Source: Kribbella rubisoli (GTDB lineage Bacteria; Actinomycetota; Actinomycetes; Propionibacteriales; Kribbellaceae). From it: a stretch of DNA of 64,000 nucleotides. Both the position numbers and the translations under genes were made by a program. The notes under the pieces are model-generated. The model was given only the letters and a program-made list of their open reading frames with translations, made no database searches and was not told the DNA's origin. The DNA is taken from positions 558,001 to 622,000 of the forward strand of contig NZ_SHKR01000011.1 in NCBI RefSeq assembly GCF_004217145.1, given 5' to 3'. The first letter of the stretch is position 1. Every line of letters starts with the position of its first letter. Of the stretch, positions 11,479 to 18,904 are shown piece after piece.

Positions 11479-11991
11479 GTGACGCAAAAGATCGCTGAGG
11501 ACAGCGTTGTCTGGCTGACGCAGGACGGTTACGACCAGCTGAAGTCGGAGCTCGAGCACCTCAAGGGCCCGGCCCGCGCGGAGATCACGCAGCGGATCAG
11601 TGAGGCCAGGGACGAGGGCGACCTCAAGGAGAACGGCGGCTACCACGCCGCCAAGGACGAGCAGGGCAAGATCGAGGCCCGGATCCGGCAGCTCGAGGAC
11701 ATGCTCCGTCGCGCCCGGGTCGGCGAGACCCCGAAGGCCGGCGGCAAGATCGAGCCCGGCATGAAGGTGTCGATCACCTTCGCCGGTGACGACGACGTCG
11801 AGACGTTCTTGCTCGGCTCCCGCGAGTTGCTCGCGCTGGACGCGTCGGTCGACATCGACGTGTACTCGCCGCAGTCCCCCCTCGGAGCCGCGATCCTCGG
11901 CAAGAAGAAGGGCGACAAGGCCACCTACGAGGCGCCCAACGGTAAGCCCGTAACGGTCCAGATCGTCGCCGCGGAGCCGTTCACCGGCTGA
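11479..11991 (+). CDS. greA: Transcription elongation factor GreA
   Basis: 170 aa. GreA binds RNA polymerase and stimulates cleavage of backtracked RNA. The N-terminal coiled coil carries the tip acidic pair in ARDEGDLKENGGYHAAK, and the C-terminal FKBP-like domain is complete. GTG at 11479 has AAGGAG 7 nt upstream. A TACGCT-like -10 lies around 11397, giving a leader of about 75 nt. A strong terminator follows. Confidence 0.97.
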   Translation: MTQKIAEDSVVWLTQDGYDQLKSELEHLKGPARAEITQRISEARDEGDLKENGGYHAAKDEQGKIEARIRQLEDMLRRARVGETPKAGGKIEPGMKVSITFAGDDDVETFLLGSRELLALDASVDIDVYSPQSPLGAAILGKKKGDKATYEAPNGKPVTVQIVAAEPFTG

Positions 11992-12005
11992 CCCACCAAA
12001 GCTCG

Positions 12006-12045
12006 CAAGCGCCCCGGTGGACACCCCACCGGGGCGCTTGCTTTT
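12006..12045 (+). terminator. Rho-independent terminator of greA
   Basis: Perfect 15-bp arms, CAAGCGCCCCGGTGG (12006-12020) and CCACCGGGGCGCTTG (12026-12040), with a 5-nt loop and then CTTTT. Confidence 0.93.
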
Positions 12046-12657
12046 GAGGGTCAGGTAATCCGGAGGCGGCTTCGCGACCGCGACATCATCCGGGACCAGG
12101 ACGGGCCCGCACTCGAGCTGGGGTGCGGGTCAGGCCGGTTGCTGCTGACCTACCTCGCCGAAGGTCTGGACGTGTCCGGGAGCGACATCTCGCGCGACAT
12201 GCTCACGGCCTGCCGGCAGGACGCGGCACGGCTGGGCCTGGAGCCCACCTTGTACGAGCAGCCGATGCAGGAGCTCGCCGTACCAGGCAGGTTCCGGACC
12301 ATCTACATCCCGTGCGGCAGCTTCTCCTGCATCATGGACCGGCAAGAAGCCCTCCAGACTCTCCGCCGGTGCCACGATCACCTCGCCGTCGGCGGCGCAC
12401 TCGCGTTCAACGTCTTCCCGGTCGGCATCAACTACGCGGAGCCACCCGCCGACAACTTCCCCACTCCCTGGGCGCCCGCGATCCAGGTCGACCTACCCGA
12501 CGGCGTCACCGTCACCGGCGACTTCACGCCGGCCCAGTTCGGGCCTGAGCACGACTACACGATGGCGATCACCGCCGTCCGCCGCTACTGCGCGACTGGG
12601 GCGAACAGCTCTAGCTGGATGTTGTCCTGGTCGCGGAAGACAAGGACGGAGGCGTAG
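12046..12657 (+). pseudogene. Remnant of a class I SAM-dependent methyltransferase
   Basis: The open frame continues from just after the greA terminator with no ATG, GTG or plausible RBS ahead of motif I. Motif I itself is intact (ALELGCGSGRLLL), followed by GLDVSGSDISRDML, motif IV-like IYIPCGSFSCI and HLAVGGALAFNVFP. The first 30-40 residues usual before motif I are missing. The match ends near 12591 (ITAVRRY), where the frame runs into the antisense of the VOC gene. I read it as truncated at both ends. The TTG at 12139 would delete the SAM loop and is not credible. Confidence 0.72.
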
Positions 12658-13019
12658 GGCTCGTCGGCGATCGGGGACTGGGTGAGGGGCTTGTCGGCGA
12701 CGTCGGCGCGGACAACGCCGTGGGCCTCGAGGTGGTCCTGCCAGGCTTCGAGGTCGGCGCGGGTCGCGACCGTGAAGCCGGCGTGGTCGAGCCCGGTCAC
12801 GGACTCGGCGCAGAGGGCTCCGTTGTTGGTGTCGTGGTGATGCAGCGCGATCATCAGCTGCTGGTCCGCGTCGGCGAGAATGCGGCCGACACCGCCCTGG
12901 TGCGGTACGTCGAGGATCGGATGGACGTCGAACACGTCGCCGTACCACTGGACGCTCGCGTCGAGATCGGTCACGGTGAGAGCCAGGTGATGGAGTCTGG
13001 GCTGCGTGACTGTGGTCAT
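12585..13019 (-). CDS. VOC-family (glyoxalase/bleomycin-resistance-like) protein
   Basis: 144 aa with two beta-alpha-beta-beta-beta halves. It opens LHHLALTVTDLDASVQWYGDVF and ends VLVFRDQDNIQLELFAP, the standard metal-binding VOC pattern (His near the start, Glu near the end, and HAGF in the middle). The substrate is unknown: it could be a dioxygenase, lyase or sequestering protein. Its ATG overlaps the TetR stop as ATGA, so translation is coupled and it belongs to the exporter operon above. Confidence 0.87.
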   Translation of the reverse strand: MTTVTQPRLHHLALTVTDLDASVQWYGDVFDVHPILDVPHQGGVGRILADADQQLMIALHHHDTNNGALCAESVTGLDHAGFTVATRADLEAWQDHLEAHGVVRADVADKPLTQSPIADEPYASVLVFRDQDNIQLELFAPVAQ

Positions 13020-13642
13020 GATTCCCCCTTGTGCTGCGTGGCGTCCCCGTACTGAGCGAGGAACATCCGGGTCACGTCCTCGATCAGACCGGTCCACCGA
13101 TCGCCGCCCGGGTCGTTGGAGATCTGCTGGCCGACCAGGCCGGTGGTGATCGCGGTCCAGATGTCGAGGTGCCGTGGATCGTGCACGCCGTTGCGTGCGA
13201 GGAGGTCGCGGGCCAGCGCGAGTGCGCTGAGCGCGATCCCGTACGACTCGGGCGACGGCGTGAAGCCGGGGACCGAGTGCTGGAACAACAGTTGGTACCG
13301 CGGTACGTCGGACACGCAGAAGTCGCTGAACCGGCGCACCGCGGCGGCCATGTCCGCCACCGGATCGTCGCTGGCCGGCAACGAGCTCATGAACTCCACG
13401 AACGACTGTGCGGCCTGCGCGAACATCGCGTCCAGGATCGCGTTCTTGGACTCGAAGTACGCGTAGACCGTCGGCGTGGTGATCCCGGCGCGCTTGGCCA
13501 GCTCGCGCAACGACAGCGCGGCCAGCCCGTTCTCCCGCACCAGACCCCAGGCGGCGTCGAGCACCGCCGCCCGGGCATTCGCCCGACGGGCCGCACGCCA
13601 GTCCCCGTCCGAACTCTTTAACACAGTTCGGATTATTTGCAC
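13016..13642 (-). CDS. TetR-family transcriptional regulator
   Basis: 208 aa. The N-terminal HTH is clear: AVLDAAWGLVRENGLAALSLRELAKRAGITTPTVYAYFESKNAILDAMF. The C-terminal half looks like a TetR_C-type ligand domain. The GTG at 13642 lies 15 nt after the permease stop; GTG at 13624 is an alternative. It sits in an operon with the drug-exporter-like ABC genes and the VOC gene, so it probably represses the operon and senses the exported compound. I do not see a convincing operator next to it; the site may lie ahead of 15468. Confidence 0.88.
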   Translation of the reverse strand: MQIIRTVLKSSDGDWRAARRANARAAVLDAAWGLVRENGLAALSLRELAKRAGITTPTVYAYFESKNAILDAMFAQAAQSFVEFMSSLPASDDPVADMAAAVRRFSDFCVSDVPRYQLLFQHSVPGFTPSPESYGIALSALALARDLLARNGVHDPRHLDIWTAITTGLVGQQISNDPGGDRWTGLIEDVTRMFLAQYGDATQHKGES

Positions 13643-13657
13643 GGTGTTTAAATCTTG

Positions 13658-14494
13658 TCAATGCCCAGTGGCACTCCGGTACTTGCGGACCGCCAGCGGG
13701 GCGAAGATCGCGATGATCGCCGCACACCAGATCAGCGAGAGCCAGACCGGGTGCTGGGCGGGGAAACCGTCGGGGCTGGCGAACGGCGACGGGTTGCCGA
13801 ACAGGTGCCGGCAGGCCGCGACGATCGAGGAGATCGGGTTCCACTCGGCGACCGGTTGCAGGGCGCTCGGGAGTTGCGGCGTCGGGACGAACGCGTTCGA
13901 GAGGAAGGTCAGCGGGAACAGCCAGATCAGCCCCGCGGACGCCGCCACCTCGGGGCCGCCGACGGACAGCCCGATCAGCGCACCCACCCAGAGCATCGCG
14001 AACGCGAACAGCAGCAGGATCGCGAACGCCGCCAGCGCCTGACCGAACCCGTTGTGCCAGCGCCAGCCGACGATGAATCCGCAGAGCACCATGATCAGCA
14101 TCACGAACGCGTTGAAGACCAGGTCGCCGACCACCCGCCCGGCGATCACCCCGGACCTTGCCATCGGCAAGGACCTGAACCGGTCGATCAGCCCCTTCGA
14201 CATGTCGTCGGCCAGCCCGACGCTCGCCGACGCGACCGCGAACGCCATCGTCTGCGCGAAGATCCCGGCCATCAGGAACTCCCGGTAAGCACGCGGTCCG
14301 GGAAAACCGGGGATCGGGATCGCGTTCCCGAACACGTAGGCGAACAGCAGCACGAACATGATCGGCTGGATGGTCGCGTAGATCAGCATGTCCGGCGTCC
14401 GCGGGATCCGCTTCAGGCTCCGCCACGCCAGGATCCCGGCATCCGACACCGCCCGCGCGACCGGACTCACCCGGGCCGGCACCTCGATACTCAT
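13658..14494 (-). CDS. ABC-2 type exporter permease, DrrB-like
   Basis: 278 aa with six predicted membrane helices and the ABC-2 family segments DMLIYATIQPIMFVLLFAYVFG near the N-terminus and PLTFLSNAFVPTPQLP in the second half. This is the daunorubicin-resistance type permease. The ATG overlaps the ATPase stop by 4 nt. Together with the ATPase it probably exports a hydrophobic drug or lipid. Confidence 0.9.
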   Translation of the reverse strand: MSIEVPARVSPVARAVSDAGILAWRSLKRIPRTPDMLIYATIQPIMFVLLFAYVFGNAIPIPGFPGPRAYREFLMAGIFAQTMAFAVASASVGLADDMSKGLIDRFRSLPMARSGVIAGRVVGDLVFNAFVMLIMVLCGFIVGWRWHNGFGQALAAFAILLLFAFAMLWVGALIGLSVGGPEVAASAGLIWLFPLTFLSNAFVPTPQLPSALQPVAEWNPISSIVAACRHLFGNPSPFASPDGFPAQHPVWLSLIWCAAIIAIFAPLAVRKYRSATGH

Positions 14495-15468
14495 ATCGAC
14501 TCCTTCTGCTCAGCCTCGTGCCCGGTGAGGGTGAGGAACACGTCGTCCAGCGTGGGCCGCCGCAGGCCGATATCAGCGATCCGGATCCCCGCGGCGTCCA
14601 GCGTCCGGATCACCTCGACCAGCGCACTCGAACCACCCGGAGCCGGCACCGTGATCCGGCGCGAGTGCTCCTCGAGCGACGTCGCTTCCGGATCGGCGAT
14701 CCCGAGCGCGCTGGTGAGCAGCTCCAACGCCCGGGTCAGATCGGCCGCGTCGTGGACGACGACCTCGATCCGCTCGCCGCCGACCTTCGACTTGAGCTCG
14801 TCCGCAGTACCGCGGGCGATCACCGAGCCGTGGTCGACCACCGCGATGCTGTCGGCCAGCTCGTCGGCCTCCTCCAGGTACTGCGTGGTGAGGAGGATCG
14901 TCACGCCCTCACTGACGCGATCGCGGATGATCTGCCACAGGTCGAGCCGGGATCGCGGGTCGAGCCCGGTCGTAGGCTCGTCGAGGAACAGCACCTTCGG
15001 ATGCGCGATCAGCGAGCCGGCCAGGTCGAGCCGACGGCGCATGCCGCCGGAGTACGTCTTCAGGATCCGGTCCGCGGCGTCGGTCAGATCGAACGTGGCC
15101 AGCAGCTCCTCCGCCCGGCGCTTGGCCTGGTCGCTCGGGAGCCGGTAGAGCCGGCCGAACATCCACAGGTTCTCCCGGCCGGTCAGTAGTTCGTCGACGG
15201 CGGCATACTGCCCGGAGAGGCCGACGAGCCCGCGAACGGTGTCCGCCTCCTTCACCACGTCGTGCCCGAGCACGCGGGCTGTGCCGGCGTCCGGCCGGAG
15301 CAGCGTGGTCAGCACCCGGACTGCCGTGGTTTTGCCTGCCCCGTTCGGCCCGAGCAGGCCGAGCACCGTCCCCTCCGGCACGTCGAGATCGATCCCGTCG
15401 AGTGCCTTGACCGTCGACTTCCTGCCTTTGAATGTCTTCACGAGGCCGGTCGCCTCGATTGCAGCCAT
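14491..15468 (-). CDS. ABC exporter ATP-binding protein, DrrA-like
   Basis: 325 aa. Walker A is GPNGAGKTT, the signature is YSGGMRRRLDLA, Walker B is VLFLDEPTTGLD and the switch His is in TTQYLEEA, where Q replaces the usual H (TTHYLEEA). The DrrA-type C-terminal extension ends LRRPTLDDVFLTLTGH. ATG at 15468 is chosen over GTG at 15474 because AGGGGG is then 8 nt away. First gene of a four-gene minus-strand operon. Confidence 0.93.
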   Translation of the reverse strand: MAAIEATGLVKTFKGRKSTVKALDGIDLDVPEGTVLGLLGPNGAGKTTAVRVLTTLLRPDAGTARVLGHDVVKEADTVRGLVGLSGQYAAVDELLTGRENLWMFGRLYRLPSDQAKRRAEELLATFDLTDAADRILKTYSGGMRRRLDLAGSLIAHPKVLFLDEPTTGLDPRSRLDLWQIIRDRVSEGVTILLTTQYLEEADELADSIAVVDHGSVIARGTADELKSKVGGERIEVVVHDAADLTRALELLTSALGIADPEATSLEEHSRRITVPAPGGSSALVEVIRTLDAAGIRIADIGLRRPTLDDVFLTLTGHEAEQKESI

Positions 15469-15545
15469 CCGCACGTCCCCCTTCTGGATGTGACGCAGGC
15501 CACCATCCTGCCGGAGAGCGCCGACAATTTCACCCGGGAATTATA

Positions 15546-15595
15546 TTGAGTCTCATCGACTCAACTTTGTTGATACTTGAGTCGACAGGACTCAA
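15546..15595. promoter_or_regulatory. Twin 19-bp palindromic operators upstream of MFS gene
   Basis: There are two perfect inverted repeats of form TTGAGTC-N5-GACTCAA, at 15546-15564 and 15577-15595. Their centres are 31 bp apart, about three helical turns, so two dimers would sit on the same face. The -10 of the MFS gene follows at 15605. No adjacent gene is an obvious owner. Confidence 0.85.
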
Positions 15596-15604
15596 CTCAG
15601 GCTC

Positions 15605-15610
15605 TACGGT
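15605..15610 (+). promoter_or_regulatory. -10 hexamer TACGGT of a leaderless MFS transcript
   Basis: TACGGT is followed by 6 nt and then ATG at 15617. No Shine-Dalgarno is seen. It is 10 bp downstream of the second palindrome, so bound regulator would block polymerase. Confidence 0.65.
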
Positions 15611-15616
15611 CGCGGA

Positions 15617-16867
15617 ATGGGCATCCTCCGTCACCCTGACTTCCGCCGGCTGTGGGCCGCCGACCTACTCAGTCAGCTCGGTTCCCGCCTGAGCATGAGC
15701 GCGATCCCGCTGCTCGCCGTACTCACGCTGAACGCGTCGACACTGCAGGTCTCGCTGCTCCGGACCTGCGAGACGGCGGCCTGGCTGGTCCTCGGCCTGT
15801 TCGCGGGCGCGTGGGCCGACCGGATCCGCTGCCGCCCGGTCCTCGTGTACGCCGACCTACTGCGGGCGCTGCTCTACGCGTCGATCCCGATCGCCTGGTG
15901 GTTCGACGTACTCACGCTCACGCAGGTGTACGCCGTACTCGTGCCGGCCGGGATCCTCACGGTGTTGTTCGACGTCGCGCACAATTCGTACCTGCCACGG
16001 CTGCTCGAGCGTGATCGCCTGCTGCCGGGCAACGCCAAACTGGCGGCCAACCACTCGATCGCCGCGGTGGTCGGCGCGGGCGCCGGCGGCATCCTCGTCC
16101 AGTGGCTCGGAGCGGCGCTGACCATCGGCCTCGACTCTTTGAGTTTCCTCTGGTCAGCCGTGTGGCTGCGCTCGATCCGGGCACCCGAGGCCGAGCCGGT
16201 CAAGCCCGAACGGCCTGACCTGCGGCGCGAGATCGCGGACGGGATGCGGCTCGTGTTCCATCACCCGCTGCTGCGGCCGCTCGCTCTGAACACCATGGTG
16301 ACGATGCTCTTCCAGGCAGCGGCAGGCGCGATCATGGTCGTCTACCTGGTCCGCGCGGTTCATTTGCAGCCGGCAACGATCGGCGTACTGAGCATGATCG
16401 GCCTCTGCAGCGCGATCGTCGCATCCGTCGTCACCGAGCGACTCAGCACCCGGTACGGCGATGCGCGCACGCTGCTGCTGTCCTCGACGGGGATCGGTGT
16501 CGCGTTCACCGTGCAGGCAATGACCGCGCCGGGCTGGCAGGTCAGCTGGTTCGTCGTCGGCACGTTGCTCGCCGGCTTCTCCATCATCGTCAGCTACATC
16601 CTGCAGGTCAGCACGCAGCAACGGCTGTGCCCGCCCGAGCTCCAGGGCCGGGTGAGCGCCACCATGAGCTTCGTCAGCTGGGGCGCCACACCCCTCGGCA
16701 GCCTGCTCGGCGGGGCACTTGGCACAGCGTTCGGCCTGCACACCACGTTGTGGATCGCAGGCCTCGGCACCCTCACCGGAAACGCTGTCCTCTACCTCTC
16801 CCCACTTCGCACGCTACGCACGATCCCCTCCCCCAACCCCCACCAACCACTCCACCCCGCGCCGTGA
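15617..16867 (+). CDS. MFS transporter, enterobactin-exporter/MFS_3-like
   Basis: 416 aa with about 12 hydrophobic segments. The N-terminus RHPDFRRLWAADLLSQLGSRLSMSAIPL and the loop PRLLERDRLLPGNAKLAANHSIAAVVG are typical of the MFS_3 group that includes EntS-like exporters. The C-terminus has RVSATMSFVSWGATPLGSLLGG. It probably exports a siderophore or drug; the substrate cannot be told. The tail (PNPHQPLHPAP) runs into the start of the repeat block. Confidence 0.88.
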   Translation: MGILRHPDFRRLWAADLLSQLGSRLSMSAIPLLAVLTLNASTLQVSLLRTCETAAWLVLGLFAGAWADRIRCRPVLVYADLLRALLYASIPIAWWFDVLTLTQVYAVLVPAGILTVLFDVAHNSYLPRLLERDRLLPGNAKLAANHSIAAVVGAGAGGILVQWLGAALTIGLDSLSFLWSAVWLRSIRAPEAEPVKPERPDLRREIADGMRLVFHHPLLRPLALNTMVTMLFQAAAGAIMVVYLVRAVHLQPATIGVLSMIGLCSAIVASVVTERLSTRYGDARTLLLSSTGIGVAFTVQAMTAPGWQVSWFVVGTLLAGFSIIVSYILQVSTQQRLCPPELQGRVSATMSFVSWGATPLGSLLGGALGTAFGLHTTLWIAGLGTLTGNAVLYLSPLRTLRTIPSPNPHQPLHPAP

Positions 16868-16868
16868 A

Positions 16869-17809
16869 CACCATGGGTTATCCCCTGGTGTTGCCGGTTC
16901 TCCCCCGTTCACAAGAGGTGAGAACCACCAACTCCACGGGATAACCCCTCGAATGCGGGCCTGGGCGGCGGGGCTGGCACAGCGGGGCGGGGCGGCCGCG
17001 GCGGGGCTGGCGGGACGGGGCTGGAGCGGCCTCGCCCCGCGCCGTTAACACCATGGGTTATCCCCTGGTGTTACCGGTTCTCCCCCGTTCACAAGAGGTG
17101 AGAACCGGCAACGCCACGGGATAACCCCTCAAATGCGGGCCTGGGCGGCGGGGCTGGCACGGCGGGGCGGGGCTGGCGCGGCGGGGCGGGCTGGCGGGGC
17201 GTGCTGGCGGGGCGTGCTGGCGCGGCGTGCTGGCGGGGCGTGCTGGCGCGGCCCCGCCCCGCGCCGTTAACACCATGGGTTATCCCCTGGTGTTACCGGT
17301 TCTCCCCCGTTCACAAGAGGTGAGAACCGGCAACGCCACGGGATAACCCCTCAAATGCGGGCCTGGGCGGCGGGGCTGGCACGGCGGGGCGGGGCTGGCG
17401 CGGCGGGGCGGGCTGGCGGGGCGTGCTGGCGGGGCGTGCTGGCGCGGCGTGCTGGCGGGGCGTGCTGGCGCGGCCCCGCCCCGCGCCGTTAACACCATGG
17501 GTTATCCCCTGGTGTTACCGGTTCTCCCCCGTTCACAAGAGGTCAGAACCGGCAACGCCACGGGATAACCCCTCAAATGCGGGCCTGGGCGGCGGCGCAG
17601 GGCTGGGCGGCTAGGCGGGGCTGGGCCGGCCGACGCGGGGGGCGGGGCTGGCATGGCCGGGCGGGGCGGGGCAGGGCGGGGGCGGCGGGGCTGGCTCGGC
17701 GGGCTGGCTCGGCGCGGCGGGGCGGGCTGGCGCGGCGGGGCGGGGCGGGGCGGGCGAGTCCGCGCCGCGCCGGGCCGCGGCACCACCCGGCGGGCGGGGC
17801 GGGCGGGGG
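16869..17809. repeat. Tandem 222-bp repeat block with hairpins, between convergent genes
   Basis: Four units start at the shared motif CACCATGGGTTATCCCC: 16869 (180-bp variant), 17049, 17271 and 17493. Units 17049-17270 and 17271-17492 read identical. Each has an AT-balanced stem-loop, GGGTTATCCC paired with GGGATAACCC plus an inner CCGGTTCTC/GAGAACCGG stem, followed by GC-rich runs built from GGGGCTGGC and GGGGCGTGCT words. The fourth unit decays into simple GC-rich repeats up to 17809. There are no credible genes; the ORFs here are repeat-derived. Confidence 0.9.
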
Positions 17810-18772
17810 TTAGTCGGAGGTGATTTGGGCGGTGCCGACGAGGACTTCTACGTCCAGGGCGGCGCGGCCGCGGCCGATCTCGACGTCCTTGGACTGGCCG
17901 GAGACGGCGCCGGACCAGGTGACGCGGCCGAGCTGGGCCTCGGTGTGGACGTGGACGTCGGAGCCGCGGCGGAGCGTGACCTGCGCCGTACCGGACTCGA
18001 CGCGGACGCGGGAGCGGCCCTTGGTGATCTGGGCGTCCAGGGTGGCCGAGCCGGCCTGCACGAGTACGTCGATCGGGCCGTCGACGTCGGTGACCTTCGC
18101 CGTACCGGCGGTGACGCGGACGCGGGTCAGACCGGGCAGGCGCTCGGCGTTGACGCTGCCGCCGGTGACCTCGACCTCGACCTGCAGGCTCGGGTTGACG
18201 CGGACCGACAGCTCCTTGGCGAGACCGTTGACGTGCGCCTTCAGGTCGGTCGGGTTGCGCAGCATGCTGAACCCGTCGATCGAGACGCCCATGTCGCCTT
18301 CACTGCTGATGGCGAGCGTGTCCCCGTCGCGCTTGATCAGATGCGGCCCGTCGACAGCCACGCCGTTCACGGCCGGCTCACCGATCAGCCGGACCCGCCG
18401 CCCGATCGCCCGCACCGTAACCCGCTGTACCCCCGCCGGAACCGGCACGTTGCTGTGCTCCTCTTCAACCGGCTCAGCCTCGTCCTCGGCATCCACGACG
18501 TCCTGAACCGAGGACGGCTCGACGACCGGCTCTGCCACAGGCTCGGCGACTGGCTCGGCGACTGGCTCAGCCGTGGGTGAGTCGACTGCATCGGCCCAGA
18601 CCGAAGTGGACGGCTCGTCGGCAACCGGAGCTTCTGCCGCCGGAGCCTCAGGCTCGGATGGGGTGGTCTTGATGGCGGCGATCAGGGTGGTGGCCTCCTC
18701 GGTGGAGAGGTGGCCCTTGGCGACCCGGTCGAGGATGTCCTTGACCTGCTGGTCGTAGCTCTGGTTGCTCAT
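17810..18772 (-). CDS. DUF4097-like beta-helix protein with SHOCT-like N-terminus
   Basis: 320 aa. Residues 1-35 (SYDQQVKDILDRVAKGHLSTEEATTLIAAI) form a short helical SHOCT/bacteriocin-activity-like hairpin. Residues 40-110 are an acidic linker with EPVAEPVAEPVAEP repeats. Residues 115-320 are a regular beta-strand repeat (VRVTAGTAKVTDVDGPIDV, VRVESGTAQVTL) as in DUF4097 adhesin-like proteins. No signal peptide. The function is unknown. ATG at 18772 has GGGGG at -8. The gene ends at the edge of the repeat block. Confidence 0.8.
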   Translation of the reverse strand: MSNQSYDQQVKDILDRVAKGHLSTEEATTLIAAIKTTPSEPEAPAAEAPVADEPSTSVWADAVDSPTAEPVAEPVAEPVAEPVVEPSSVQDVVDAEDEAEPVEEEHSNVPVPAGVQRVTVRAIGRRVRLIGEPAVNGVAVDGPHLIKRDGDTLAISSEGDMGVSIDGFSMLRNPTDLKAHVNGLAKELSVRVNPSLQVEVEVTGGSVNAERLPGLTRVRVTAGTAKVTDVDGPIDVLVQAGSATLDAQITKGRSRVRVESGTAQVTLRRGSDVHVHTEAQLGRVTWSGAVSGQSKDVEIGRGRAALDVEVLVGTAQITSD

Positions 18773-18829
18773 GTCCCCCAGTGCAGCACCCCGACGGGTC
18801 GAAACCAATCGGGGAATCCCCCGAAAAGC

Positions 18830-18864
18830 AGTGGTGCGGACCCCCGAAAGAAGTCCGCACCACT
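18830..18864 (-). terminator. Terminator downstream of MFS gene 18905-20398
   Basis: Arms AGTGGTGCGGAC (18830-18841) and GTCCGCACCACT (18853-18864) are perfect. On the minus strand the stem is followed by TGCTTTTC. Confidence 0.8.
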
Positions 18865-18904
18865 CATCTATAACCTCACAGCCCCGCGCGGGAGCCGGTT
18901 GTTG

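Noticed and set aside
12139-12657. A functional short methyltransferase from TTG at 12139
   Set aside because: This start removes SAM motif I, which is encoded just upstream without a start codon.
13616-13651. TTTAACAC and GTGTTTAAA as a TetR operator around the TetR start
   Set aside because: The arms differ by an extra base and the site lies inside an operon just after the permease stop, so it is unlikely to be the main operator.
16869-17809. Possible CRISPR array or small-protein genes in the repeat block
   Set aside because: The repeats are head-to-tail 222-bp units without unique spacers, no cas gene is near, and the ORFs are identical translations of the repeat.
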